Shown: positions 45,158 through 57,826, numbered from the stretch's first letter. The stretch is DNA of 64,000 bases from Tillus elongatus (GCA_964006375.1 OZ023266.1:67299403-67363402), one strand, 5' to 3'. Numbers and translations are program-made. The notes: generated by a model from the letters alone, not told the origin.

Positions 45158-45988
45158 TAGAGCTTTTAATAAATTGTTAATTACTTCACATAAAGCACAT
45201 CTGGTTTAGCAGACACTGCCTAATAATATTCTGTGTTTAAAAGAAATGAAAGATTACATAATACAAAGACGTTATATTAAAATATTAATTAGAACTGGCC
45301 CCATTAGACCAAAATCCCACTTACAACTCAAACAATACATTCTTGGGATTCAAGCATAGTAAACTGTACCCCAGATTAATTTTATATTTTTTTCAGTTTA
45401 TTCTTACACACGAAACATCATAAAAACAAAGGAAGAACATCACTCATTCCACACACAACAGGAAATAAAACATTGTAAGTGTTGAAAACAACATCATTCC
45501 CACCGCAATTATGAAACGACAGTCTATTGAAAATCTTGAGTGAGAAAAAAAAGGCAATTTTCAGACAATAGCCGCAAGCCCGTGATAAAGCGAAAGCATA
45601 AAGATAAACACCCGTAGATAATAGAGTTGCTTGAATAGCCTCTTCCCACTAGATCACGACCGAGTCCAGAAAAGGAAGCCCTTGATGTGTTTGCCAATAT
45701 TGAGGCGAATGTCCCAGACGGTATTATAACGTCCTGTATACATTCTCGCATCCTGTCGGCGACGTTCTAGGACTTCAATTTGTTGACTTAGTCATGTGTA
45801 ATGCAAGGAAACTCAATGGTATGTGTCCTCTTTTACATCAGACACAATTCAAACTACATTAAAATACGCTGACCTTTACACCTGTAAAACCTCCTAATTT
45901 AAAGCGGATAGACTCCACAGATCGACTTTATTAATTATGTACATACATACTACTTATGGATTGTAAATACATATGTATTATAAAAAAT
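45158..45988. other. No recognised feature
   Basis: No motif-bearing ORF. The region ends at a family T left end. Confidence 0.45.
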
Positions 45989-46311
<323 letters not shown>

Positions 46312-46758
46312 GGTTACAACTAATTAATTGCTCACTATTGGCATCTCAGTTATGGTAAGAGATACAGAGTTGGTTAAATGACCAAAAAGTTGCTTAAATT
46401 GTAGCTGATTTTATATCTGAAAACAAATTTTAAATTTGTCGATTCGTTCCTGAAATATCCTCAAAAAACTGAAAAACTCAATTTTCAAAATTTTACAATA
46501 AATCTCCTATTACCACAAAGGGGCTCCTAATTTTTGCTATGTGAGCATAATTTGATATGAGCAATCAGAATTGACGTATCTGCTCTAATTTTTGCGCGGC
46601 GATAGTCAACTTTTTTCTCTTATGGCCGCCATATTGGATTTAATTTTTCAGATGGCAAAAAAATTCACCTTTCGAATGGTATAACACACTTCATATTTTT
46701 CTTCATAAACATTGTACAAATAAATAAAAAAGTAATTATGGTCGCAAATATCAAGTAG

Positions 46759-48995
46759 GTATGTGTCATTTTATTATCAACATTCGTTATTTGTAGTTAC
46801 TTTTATGGCAGACTTTACAGTATCTTTGAACAACATGTTCCTCAGTGCAAGAGGTCATCTAGAAAATTTCCTCCCTGGTTTACCAATGAAATAATAAATG
46901 ATATAAAGAATAAGGAGAGGTGCTATGCAAGATATAGGAGGCATAAACGTGATAGTGATCATGCAGAGTATAGTCTTCTTAGATCTATAGTTAAAAACAA
47001 GCTACGAGAGGCATATGCTGAGTATGTTCGTGGAACTAAAGAGTCTCTTAAGATTGATCCCTCTAGATTTTGGTCTCACATGCAGGAAATGAGGCGAGCA
47101 AGTAACATTCCAAGTACTGTGTCTGACGAAAATGGCATGGTTTATAATGAACCCCAAACAATTGTTAACTGTTTTGGAAACTATTTCAAAAGTGTGTACC
47201 GTCTTCAATACATCACTGAACCGGTAGATACCTCTGGACCATCGCATATGGCAGTCAGTGTGACAGTGATTGGTGATAAGGAAATTCTTAAAGCCATCAA
47301 GAAGCTCAAGAACAAGTTTACTGCTGGACCAGATTTGGTGCCATCCTTGTTGATTAAGGACTGTGCGCATGCTCTTCTCAGACCCCTTAGAACCCTGTTT
47401 AACTTGTCGCTGCGCACACATTGCTTCCCTGTGGTTTGGAAGGTTGCTCGGATCTGTCCTGTTTTTAAGTCTGGGGACCGTTCGAGGGTCAGCAACTACA
47501 GGCCTATAGCTATCCTATGTAATTTTGCTAAAATTTTTGAGGCAGTTGTGTATGCTCGTATTTATCCTGCCGTGAAGCGTCGCTTGTCACAATACCAGCA
47601 TGGGTTTATGGAGGGGCGCTCAACACTGACGAATTTATCCCTGTTCACACAGTATGTAAGTGAAGCTTTGGATGGACGGGGTCAGGTGGATGTTATTTAT
47701 ACAGACTTTTCCAAAGCGTTCGATCGAGTTGACCACTCAACACTTCTGTACAAGCTGCATTTGGCGGGGCTTGATGTACGGCTGATAGCATTCTTTGGAT
47801 CCTACTTGACTAACCGTGTGCAATATGTTTTTTATAATGGATTTAAGTCTGAACCCTTCACTGCTAGCTCCGGCGTTCCACAGGGTTCCAATCTTGGCCC
47901 ACTCCTCTTTTTGTTATTTATCAACGACATAAGCTCTGTAATTTCTGGTAATCATCTATTATTTGCTGATGATCTCAAGTTATACTCCAGTGTTCACGAT
48001 ATTGGTGACTGTTCAAGACTCCAGGTAGACCTTGACAACTTGCAGCTGTGGTGTGTTGAGAACAGACTTGAATTAAATGTCTCGAAGTGCAAAGTGATGA
48101 CATACACTAGAAAAACCAGCCGTATAGCTTTTCCCTACAAAGTGGGTGGTGTACCATTGGCTAGGACTGAAACGCACAGGGATCTAGGCATTGTATATGA
48201 TCAACATTTAAGTTTCACTGGACATATTCAAACAATTACAGCATCCTGTTTGAAGTTGATGGGTTTCATTGTGAGGGATAGCAGATCATTTTCCAATTTG
48301 GATAGCTTGAAAATTCTCTATTTTGCCTATATTCGATCGAGACTTGAATATTGTAGCTTGGTTTTTGATCCCTTTTATAGTGTTCAGATTGGTGCTCTGG
48401 AAGATGTTCAGCGTAAGTTTTTAAAACACCTTGTATATAGGGCATCTGGTACCTACCCACAGAGAAGATGTGATCATGGCCAATTGCTGATGCAAGCTGG
48501 CATACCCAGTTTGTATTCTCGTAGAAAAGTTGCATCTGTGATGTTCCTGCATAACTTGTTTCATGGTAAAGTTGATTGCTCAGACTTATTGATGCAATTA
48601 AATTTCTCAGTTCCACGGACTTCATCAAGAGTGGTGAGAGTGTTTAAGCCTCCAATACCAAGGACTAACTTGTATATGAAATCACCTGTTTATAATATGA
48701 GCTCTGACTTTAATAACATTGCAAACTTGTGCGACTTCTATTCGGATAATGCTGCGGTTATTCGTAGCGTGGCTATATCTTACTTTGTCGGTTATTAGAA
48801 CCATTATATGTACTGTTTTGTAGAATTTCTGCCTTGTGATGTTTTGCACAGTATTTTAGTTTTGTAGCTTAGTTTAATTTAGTTTTTAGTTTTTTTTGGA
48901 AGTATTTTTGTTCATATTATTACATATTGTTCTTTTTTACGGTGCCCTATTAATGGGATTATCCTGTTGGGCATGTATTCAATAAATAAATTTGT
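46759..48995 (+). mobile_element. LINE-A copy, 5'-truncated, inserted in the mariner-like element
   Basis: Coding sequence is open from about 46800, starting in the linker between endonuclease and RT, to the stop at 48796-48798. A T-rich 3' UTR follows, ending GGTGCCCTATTAATGGG, TGTTGGGCATGTATTC, AATAAATAAA (48980-48990). The endonuclease is absent. The same family lies at 27937-33650. I could not identify a clear target-site duplication. Confidence 0.8.
47080..48798 (+). CDS. LINE-A reverse transcriptase, open but lacking endonuclease
   Basis: 572 aa from this ATG. The frame is open upstream to about 46759, so the ATG is an internal methionine and the true protein began further 5'. RT motifs: AIKKLKNKFTAGPDLVPSLL, SNYRPIAILCNFAKIFEAVV, YTDFSKAFDRVDH (D209), GVPQGSNLGPLLFLLFINDI, LLFADDLKLYSSV (D297, D298), KCKVMTYTRK, YIRSRLEYCSLVFDPFY, and C-terminal KSPVYNMSSDFNNIAN. 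Both YxDD-type aspartates are present and I see no stop. Lacking an endonuclease, it would not be autonomous. It is non-LTR RT of the Jockey/CR1/I assemblage; clade not settled. Confidence 0.85.
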   Translation: MQEMRRASNIPSTVSDENGMVYNEPQTIVNCFGNYFKSVYRLQYITEPVDTSGPSHMAVSVTVIGDKEILKAIKKLKNKFTAGPDLVPSLLIKDCAHALLRPLRTLFNLSLRTHCFPVVWKVARICPVFKSGDRSRVSNYRPIAILCNFAKIFEAVVYARIYPAVKRRLSQYQHGFMEGRSTLTNLSLFTQYVSEALDGRGQVDVIYTDFSKAFDRVDHSTLLYKLHLAGLDVRLIAFFGSYLTNRVQYVFYNGFKSEPFTASSGVPQGSNLGPLLFLLFINDISSVISGNHLLFADDLKLYSSVHDIGDCSRLQVDLDNLQLWCVENRLELNVSKCKVMTYTRKTSRIAFPYKVGGVPLARTETHRDLGIVYDQHLSFTGHIQTITASCLKLMGFIVRDSRSFSNLDSLKILYFAYIRSRLEYCSLVFDPFYSVQIGALEDVQRKFLKHLVYRASGTYPQRRCDHGQLLMQAGIPSLYSRRKVASVMFLHNLFHGKVDCSDLLMQLNFSVPRTSSRVVRVFKPPIPRTNLYMKSPVYNMSSDFNNIANLCDFYSDNAAVIRSVAISYFVGY

Positions 48996-49135
48996 CAAAA
49001 TGTCAGCACAGAAGATTTTAGTTAACAGAATAAAATCATATTAACCATAGATACTAACAAAACTTACAACTAGTGAATAAACAAACTATCAATACATAAC
49101 AAATACTTCCTACTAAATAATAAATGTGTTTAATG

Positions 49136-50178
49136 TTAATGAAGATGTTCAAAATGTCTTCAATTGTTATTTATGCATTGACGAACCCTCTCTCGCATAA
49201 CCTGTGTTACTGATATTATAGCAGGAGATATGGAGCAAATTTTATCTATTATAATATTCTTTAACTCTTTTACTTTGTCAAAATGCTCAAAGTAAACTTA
49301 ATTTTTAACATATCCCCAGAAGAAATAGTCCAGTGGGGTTAGATCTGGGGATCTTGTCGGCATGCGAGCGGGTCTATTATTGCCTATACATCTCCATCTC
49401 CAAACGTTTGGTCTTAATAAGCTTTTACGGCTCGGTAATTGCGTGCAGGTGCACCGTCTTGCTGAAACCATTTGTTGGCTCTTTGTTGCAACGGGAGGTT
49501 ATAAAAAAATCCATAAGATCATTAGCTAGCAGATAAAGATATCCGTCGCCATTCAACCTATCGCTTATGAAAAATGGTCCTATAACTGTATCGTCAAAAA
49601 GGACACAACAAACGTTTACACTCACTCTATTTTGATGTCGCGACTCATATAAAAAGATGATGATTCTCTGTGCTCCAGTAACGACGATTCTGTCTATTAA
49701 ACAAACCGTTATTTGTAAATGTACTCTCATCCGACCACAATATGTTAGCTGTGAAAGCATTGTATATTTGCAACTTCTTAGTAAACCATTGGAAAAACTG
49801 CAACCGCCGGTCTTGATAAGGCTCATAAAGTGCTTGTACTATGGTGTATTTATAAAGATGGTATTTGTGTTTTTTCAGAATCTTTGGCGATAGCTGCTGG
49901 CCTATTCCACATTATCTCGCAATATGTGTTGTGGATAAGTTGGAATTTATATTGACTTGAGCAAGAGCATTGATTTCGTTAGCACTGAATTGCACATTGT
50001 AGGCAAGTATCAGTTCCATCCATCACTCTTGCTATTCTGGCTAAGATATGCCGACTTGGCTGCACAAGTTCTGGATATTTTTCTTGGTATATAACTGGGA
50101 AGCACAGGTCGAATTTCTAAAACTTCGGATGTATGCTTCATATATATCTCTTCTCTCTTCCACAGTAAAGCGAACCAT
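49136..50178 (-). pseudogene. Mariner-like transposase of element 3
   Basis: Minus strand from ATG at 50178 (MVRFTVEERRDIYEAYIRSF) to a RHFEHLH end at 49136. Other pieces: ILWSDESTFTNNGLFNRQNR and RYWSTENHH (first D), NVCCVLFDDTVIGPFFISDR, WFQQDGAPARNYRAVKAY (second D), and a broken SPDLTPLDYFFWG-like third-D box read across frames near 49320. Several stops and frameshifts interrupt it. Related to, but distinct from, the transposases at 31331 and 34825. Confidence 0.75.
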
Positions 50179-50781
50179 TTTGGAAATACAATTTTAGAAC
50201 AAGTCTAACACAAGTCTTGAAATAAAATGTTTTTAATGCATAAATCAAGTAGAAGATTTCAAACTGACAGTTCAAATAAATCGTAACAACAAATTACAAA
50301 ACAATGACACAGACCTACTTGATATTTGCGATCATAATTACTTTTTTATTTATTTGTACAATGTTTATGAAGAAAAATATGAAGTGTGTTATACCATTCG
50401 AAAGGTGAATTTTTTTGCCATCTGAAAAATTAAAAATCCAATATGGCGGCCAAAAGAGAAAAAAAGTTGACTATCGCCGCGAAAAAATTAGAGTAGGTAC
50501 GTCAATTCTGATGCCGTCAGTCGATTGCTCATATCAAACTATGCTCACAAAGCAAAAAATTAGGTGCCCATTTTTGATAATAAGGGATTTACTGTAAAAA
50601 TTTGAAAATTGAGTTTTTCAGTTTTTCCAGGATATTTCGGGAACAAATCCACATGTTCAAAATTTCTTTTAAGATATTAGATGAGCTAAAATTTAAGCAA
50701 CTTTTTGGTCATTTAATCAACTCTGTATCCCTTACCGTTACTGAGATGCCAATAGTAAGCAATTAATTAGTTGTAACCCTG

Positions 50782-51109
<328 letters not shown>

Positions 51110-51183
51110 TTCATAATAAAAAAATAATTATTAACCATTTTAGAGAAGTTTGGTTGTGTGACCCTTCTAATATGGAAACACTC

Positions 51184-52098
51184 CTGTAACTTTTCTATTT
51201 CTAAGGCGATTTTTTAACGAGATCTCAAAACAGAAAATGAAGAAATCTAAAGATCTTGTTAAAATTGTTTCCTATACTAAAACTATTTTCATATGTCAAA
51301 AGTTATAAAAAAGTGTAGGGTTAATTATTTGTGTATATTATTTGTGATAATACAATAAAAATCATTGTATAGCTAATGTTTCTTTTGTGATTAAATTTTA
51401 TTCATAGCTACTTGTTTTATACCTGTTATTCAATAACAGGGAGAACCCAAATCACCACAACACAACTTTTTAAAGACCTGACGATTGTTTCACTAACAAC
51501 GCTAACCTTGTTAGTAAAATGATCGTCAGGTCCTTAAAAAGATGCGTTTGTAGTGATTGGGGTTCGCCAAGTGTACTTATCAGTACTCATCACAGGTTTC
51601 AATCTTCACTTAGCCTATTATACAAGGTAAGACACTTTAAAATGCACGAAAACAAAAAACAACACTAACATAAGTTCTGACAAAACGACTGAAATTGTTA
51701 CCAAGGTTGCTAACCATTTTTGCCATTATTTTGACATAGAACAACCGCATTAGCAAGCCTTGGTCAGGAGACAAACAAAACATTTCTCACAGCATTTATA
51801 AACTTTTTTTCTTCAACCTTTGGAGATGCTGTTGTTGACTTTCACAGTTCGTCATAATAGCTATTTTTTTATGAACTTTGGTAGGTAACAGTATTGAAGA
51901 ATGGCGAATCCAGTGGAGTACTTATTTTTGTTTCCTAAAACCAACCCTAAAACTTTTTTATAATTTTTGACATATGAAAATAGTTTTAGTAAGCCGTAAT
52001 CGACTGGCATAGGAAACAATTTTCACAGGATCTATAGACCTCCTTATTTACTATGTTTTAATATATCCTTAAAAAATCTCGTTATAAATACAAAAGTT

Positions 52099-52103
<5 letters not shown>
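51184..52103. mobile_element. Inverted-repeat element of about 0.9 kb, type unknown
   Basis: The left block 51184-51330 (CTGTAACTTTTCTATTTC, AACGAGATCTCAAAACA, AATTGTTTCCTATACTAAAAC, TTCATATGTCAAAAGTTATA) is mirrored by 51948-52103 in reverse orientation. The interior has no transposase and contains a Penelope pair (51438-51612). It resembles a non-autonomous long-TIR element like the mariner-like ones here. Precise termini and duplication were not resolved. Confidence 0.6.
51438..51612. mobile_element. Family P: head-to-head Penelope-end pair
   Basis: Minus arm: GGGAGAACCCAAATCACCAC and AACACAAC...AAAGACCTGACGATTGTTTC. Plus arm: CGCTAACCTTGTTAGTAAAA and TGATCGTCAGGTCC, ending CAATCTTCACTTAG near 51612. 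The arms meet inside the ribozyme-like region (51492-51506), so both lack CTGATGA. Confidence 0.6.

Positions 52104-52170
<67 letters not shown>
52103..52170. repeat. (TA)n microsatellite, left of SINE
   Basis: About 67 bp of TA, continuing at 52376 after the SINE. Confidence 0.97.
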
Positions 52171-52172
<2 letters not shown>

Positions 52173-52373
52173 GTAAAGGTAAGATGCTTACTGGTAATTA
52201 GGCCATTGCTGACCCTTTTTGCTCATCTAAACTAACCTACCCTCCACCTTGAGCTCGATCTCAACGACGACAGTGATTTGAAAAATCATTCGCCGCCGGT
52301 GAGTCTCGAACCGTCGCCCCCCGAGTCCGTATTGGAAAGTCTAAATCGACTTTCCCGCACGGCCACGGAGGCG

Positions 52374-52375
<2 letters not shown>
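52171..52375 (-). mobile_element. tRNA-derived SINE (family S2) within (TA)n
   Basis: Minus strand begins GCGCCTCCGTGGCCGTGCGG (tRNA-like with A box), carries ACGGTTCGAGACTCACC as B box, and ends in CTTACCTTTACCTTT, a simple tail typical of SINEs. The head resembles a long-variable-arm tRNA (Ser or Leu type), which is inference. Different from family S1. Confidence 0.75.

Positions 52376-52444
<69 letters not shown>
52376..52444. repeat. (TA)n microsatellite, right of SINE
   Basis: About 69 bp of TA; with 52103-52170 it would form one tract without the SINE. Confidence 0.97.
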
Positions 52445-52449
<5 letters not shown>

Positions 52450-52487
52450 CACGTACTTCTCTACGACAATCTTGTACAACAGTATTA

Positions 52488-53230
52488 GGCGTTTACGAAA
52501 AGTAACCGGGTCGATATCGGTTACACCGCAAGCGTTCGAAAATGTAGTTGGTTACTCTGTCCATCGTTATATTATACGGTATCTACCCGGTGAATCAACC
52601 TGGTGCAGGATTTGTGTACCGAACCAAACAGTCACTAAATTGAGTTATAAAGAGAACAAACTTAATTCTCTATACAATTTGTCTAAAGTGTAACCTATAA
52701 ACTGGATGTAAATAAATAATAATACCAATACCAATACCATAAGGGTCCTAAGGTTTTTGATTTTCATTCGTTCATTTTTCAATCGTTACTTGAAGGAAGG
52801 TGAAGGTGTTGTATTGGCATTTAGTGGATGTTAATAGCAGTTAGTGTAAAGTGTCTAATATTGCTAAGTGTTGAAGAGAAGCCCCTAAATATATTTTTAT
52901 ATTATTCTTAATAAAATTTTTAATGTATAATACGTCGTAACTCCTGTTAGTAACTCTTCGTCGCTATCGCTGTCCATTATGTCAGATACAACATTAACTA
53001 AAGCAATTTTTTCAATATCCATACTGATATATTAATATTACTACTTCAAAGTTCAAAGCCAAAATATCATCAAACAACAAAGACGAACCTTTGACAGTTT
53101 GGCGTTTGTCATTGTTACCGCGCATTCAAAAGCGTTCGAAAATTACTGCACCGGGTCCATTTACCATAAAGCCAGCTGTGTACCACTCGGTAAACGGTAG
53201 ATATCTACCCGGTTACTTCTCGTAAAGGCC
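52488..53230. mobile_element. Non-autonomous TIR element, 743 bp
   Basis: The left end GGCGTTTACGAAAAGTAACC and inverted right end GGCCTTTACGAGAAGTAACC are followed by GGGTCGATATC and GGGTAGATATC. TATTA flanks both sides (52483-52487, 53231-53235) and may be a 5-bp target duplication. The interior has only an incidental 73-aa ORF. Superfamily not assigned: the GG start and TA-rich duplication fit more than one. Confidence 0.7.
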
Positions 53231-53235
53231 TATTA

Positions 53236-53800
<565 letters not shown>

Positions 53801-55076
53801 TTCACGAAAATTATAAAAAGTACAGAGAAACGTGCTAAAAAAATTCTTTGCAAAAATCCGTTAAAAAATGTTTTCACAATTCGGTAAAAAATATAACTTT
53901 TGCCAATTTTAGGAAAAAAATTGGATAAAATATTTTTTACGAAAACTCTTAAAAGAATTTTTTGTACGAAAATTCATAAACGCGTAACGGTTTTACCAAG
54001 TAAGGGCAACAACAAGTAATTCATTTCGAAAGTTTTGATAGAAGCAGAAACCAGTAAAAATAATTAACATGTCGAAATCAACAAGGCCACACTTTAACTT
54101 TCAACTCCATACAAGTACTGACACACTAAGTGCGTAATGGTGGCGAGTTTCCATAAAATAATTTCCATCAATAAATTATTCATTAAGTCAATGGAAGATT
54201 ATATATAACCTTATGAGTGAAATTGTGTGCGATCAAAAAATAAAAATAAACATAGAAGAGCACACTTATATTTGCATTTCGCAGGTGCCACAATAGATCT
54301 TACAAGGTCGCGGTGACAAAGACCGTATAGGCAGCTCACCCAATGCAATCTGTCAGAGATACTTAGATTAATAAATCAATCAGTTTGGAGTAAGATGTAA
54401 CATTTGTCATTATATTACGTTTTAACTTGTCAGCTTTTTTGGGTACAAACCTGAATTTTAATAGATTAATATGTTCGGTTACCTAACCGAAAATAATTTT
54501 CGTCTTGCCAATGGAATCGAATCAACTGGGTTTATCATACAAAACTTATAGTCTTGTGTCGTCCTTTGCCCTTCTGAAGGAACAACTTTTTTTTAATACC
54601 TATAACTCAATTTTTCATAAAGCTAGAAACTTGAATTTGGAATGTACTATAAAGAATAATTCACGGTGACCACAATTACAAGTATCTAGAGGAATACTGA
54701 AGACCTCAAGCTGAAGGTTTGGTTTTGATAGCCACTTAAGTAAGTTTGGCTCGCGACGGGTAATTGACGGGTAGCTGAGATCTGGACACAACAGTCTTGA
54801 AAACTGGTACAGATGAGTTGTTTATAGTAGCTAATTCATAATCCATACCCAATTTGGCTTTAGAGAATCAAAGGCGCTACTTGAGGTACCCTTTAGGTGT
54901 TAAAATTACCTACACTTTCTAGTAATTTCGTTGGAGAACTTTTGATTAGAAGATAATATTTTTTTGTATTTTATAACAAAACAGGTATACTCGTACTTGT
55001 CTAATGACGAAAAAATCAACCGTTTTCGTATTATTTACGATTTGAAAAGTAGGCCGGTCTATACAATAGCATGGAC
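53801..55076. other. Family T scraps only
   Basis: GACACACTAAGTGCGTAATGG at 54119 and AACTCAATTTTTCATAAAGC near 54606 look like old family T left-half pieces. No gene recognised. Confidence 0.4.
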
Positions 55077-55091
55077 TAGTTGAAAGTATGT
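55077..55091 (+). repeat. Target-site duplication, left copy
   Basis: TAGTTGAAAGTATGT, repeated exactly at 55451-55465. Confidence 0.9.
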
Positions 55092-55450
55092 GTGTGTGTG
55101 TGTTTTGTTTCTTTAACGTCGGTCTATTTCCGCGACTATGGCCAATCACCGACGCCAGGGAGCAGTTTCACCCCACTATCCTGTAAATTTTGCCCAACCC
55201 CTGCCTTTCTGTAAGGAGGGTAGGGATCTTTAACGTGCCCAACATCGCATGGAGACGGGACCGACGGCTTTACGTCCCCTCCGAAGGGCGGAACGTGCAG
55301 ACATTCAACTTGCTCAAATACAATGCCAGAACCTCGATTGATGTTAATTTTACAGTTTGTACTGAAAAAGTAAAAGGAGTACCCTGGGGTCGAACCCAGT
55401 ACCCGTCGGTTCAGAGGCACACGTTCTTACCCCTGAACCACCGAGGTTCT
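55092..55450 (-). mobile_element. tRNA-derived SINE (family S1), copy 3, with 15-bp duplication
   Basis: Minus strand begins AACCTCGGTGGTTCAGGGGT and AAGAACGTGTGCC, with B box GGTTCGACCCC, then the S1 body (CATCAATCGAGG, GACGTAAAGCCGTC, GATGTTGGGCACGTTAAAG, GGCGTCGGTGATTGGCCATA). It ends in a CAAAACACACACAC tail. Exact 15-bp duplications flank it, so this is a relatively young insertion and defines the family's full length (about 360 bp). Confidence 0.88.
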
Positions 55451-55465
55451 TAGTTGAAAGTATGT
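55451..55465 (+). repeat. Target-site duplication, right copy
   Basis: TAGTTGAAAGTATGT, identical to 55077-55091. Confidence 0.9.
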
Positions 55466-56281
55466 CCTGTTAAATTCACGAGAAAAGAAAATAACTCCTG
55501 ATAGGTAAATATAGATGGAATTTGATGTATTTAAAACAGAAATTTATGTCATCGTCTAACCCCTACATTTTCAATATTTACTCGGTCCGTTCCACTGAAG
55601 TATTGCGATGGCTCTATGATGACCTTTTAGAGATTCAATTAGCAAGCAGTAGGAAATGCGAGGAATGCACCAGGCAGTACATCCGCTGCAGTTCCGAATA
55701 CATCAGCATAGCAAAACGGGGCATCAGCGTTGCATAATTGTGCATTCTTTACTCTTTTTGTTCTTGTTATTTGCCTCGATCATATGTAACAGCAGTGAAT
55801 GCCGTTAGCATTACATACATTACGAACTCGTTAACCTCAAAACAGAATATCGATAAAAATGCAAATTTAAGCGACCTGTTGTGGCAGGTACTTAAAATTA
55901 CAAAAGGAAGAATATATTCAGTTATGTTAGTTGCCAATAAGTGGATGGTATATTAAAACTGAATTAGATACAATTTAATAAGTGACATTTGGTGATTTTA
56001 AAATGTATTTCAGAGGGGGAAGGATTACTTATTGACGATTCTTGGGTCACATTGTTCTGCATCTCACAAATATCTAGTAGTGTTCAGTCAGTAATTTCAA
56101 TTTTTTTCATTTTTGCTCGTACACCTTATCGCCCCACCAACCCTAGTATATTCTTAGTTACGACCACGTCTCAAAAGTTTAGATTTTTGCAGATACTAAG
56201 TCGAATTCTGCCCACACGAACTGTTTGAGTTAGAAATAGTTCAAGTTTAAAGAGAGATAAATATAATACATACTTAAACTG
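55466..56281. other. No recognised feature
   Basis: Three short ORFs (71, 72 and 79 aa on the plus strand) lack motifs and have no supporting context. Confidence 0.45.
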
Positions 56282-56576
56282 TATAGGGTGGCGCATTGAA
56301 AACGAAACAGACCGATTTGCGTCCGGAGAATTTAAAAAAAAAAACGCTGAAACACGTCAATTTTAATATTGAGGGGGACATGTTTTGACATAAAACTCAA
56401 CTTTGTCACATCAACCCCTTAAGGGTGGTGATAACAACTCTTATATTTTAAATAGGGAACATGGGTCGAGTGTTACATCATTTGAAAGATCTTTCTTTTC
56501 TGAATTCAGCACACTAATTTTTTTGGAAGTTTTATCAACTCGTTTAAAAATTATTACAGTTGAAGATGCAAAAACG

Positions 56577-56681
56577 CATTTCACTCATTCCGATAAGAAA
56601 TGTGCTGATAGTCAATGTTTTGTTGGTTTGTAAACAAAACATTGTCTATCAGAATATTTCTTATCGGAATGACAGAAATGC
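56577..56681. repeat. Hairpin at inner edge of left TIR, copy b
   Basis: GCATTTCACTCATTCCGATA... mirrored by ...TATCGGAATGACAGAAATGC with inner arms GATAGTCAATGTTTTG and CAAAACATTGTCTATC. Equivalent to 34654-34759, with its own substitutions. Confidence 0.8.
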
Positions 56682-56746
56682 GGTTTATTATTTCAGTTTA
56701 TCGGTCGGTTTGATACTTGATAGTACTACCGAAAATTAATTTCACA

Positions 56747-57826
56747 ATGGTGTATTCTGTAGAAGAAAGAGTTGAAATAATTACGCTTTTTTTTCAAAAA
56801 TGATGACTGTGCCAACCGTACCGCAAATTTGTTTAATGAGCGACATCCGAACAGACATGTTAACAGAAAATACATTTTGGAGTTAGTTGCAAAGTTTCGA
56901 CAAAGTGGTTCAGTAGCCAACAAAAAAACGGGATCCTGAACTTGAATTTCCGGTTAGAAAAGAGACTCCTAAAATTGATGTTTTAGGATAAATTGCTGCA
57001 GACCCAACTATGAGCACTAGAAAATTGGCCATTGTTTCAAACATCAAAAGAAGAAGTATTCAGCAAATATTGAAGCATCATAAATTTCACCCGTATAAAA
57101 TTCATCTTGTACAACAACTGAATGAAGATGATTTTGATCGGCGACTTGAGTTTTGTAAAGTTATGACTGTACGAATAGCTTATAACGGGAACTTTCTGTT
57201 CAATATCTGTTTTTCAGACGAGTGTACGTTTTTATTAAACTTTACAGTCAATCGTGATAATTGTCGTTGTTGGGCAGATAATAATCCAAGAAATTTTCAC
57301 GAAGTCCACACTCAAACTCCACAGAAATTGAATGTCTGGACTGGCATTTTTGGAGACCGTTTAATCGGATCAATTTTTCTTGATGGCAATTCGAGTGGCG
57401 AAACGTACTTGGAGTTACTAGAAGATATCGTTTACCCTCTACTAACTGACATGGTTGAAAATGATGATCGCTGTCAAAAAAATGATTAGTGTTTCAACAA
57501 GATGGAGCTCCTCCGCATTTTTCACAACGTGTTAGGGAGTTTTTGAACAGAGAGTTTCCAGGACAATTGATTGGGCGTAGAGGTGCTATTAGTGGCCCCC
57601 TAGATCACCGGATTTAACTCCTTTAGACTTCTTTCTATGTGGCCATTTAAAGAGTAGAGTTTACGCAACAGAATCGGAGTCTCTGGAAGAATTATGACGA
57701 CGCATTGTTGAAGAATGCCGTCTAATAACTCCACAAATGATCCAGAGTGCCAGAGCTCGTTTTGAACAAAATTTGTACTTTTGTATGAAAGCTGGTGGTC
57801 AACAATTTGAACACTTACTTAATGGA
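56747..57826 (+). pseudogene. Mariner-like transposase (DD41D type), copy b
   Basis: MVYSVEERVEIITLFFQK starts at 56747, then a frameshift. Later pieces: NRHVNRKYILELVAKFRQSG, then TMSTRKLAIVSNIKRRSIQQ, FLFNICFSDECTFLLNFTVN (first D), LNVWTGIFGDRLIGSIFLDG, ETYLELLEDIVYPLLTDMVE, FQQDGAPPHFSQRVREF (second D), WPPRSPDLTPLDFFLCGHLK (third D). Forty-one residues lie between the second and third aspartates. All three catalytic aspartates survive, but at least four frameshifts or stops (about 56815, 56925, 57480, 57590) inactivate it. The C-terminus (QQFEHL) lacks the usual stop. Confidence 0.82.

Noticed and set aside
46798..49000. Target-site duplication for the LINE-A copy
   Set aside because: Short T-rich matches (for example ATTTGT on both sides) are too common in this DNA to be convincing.
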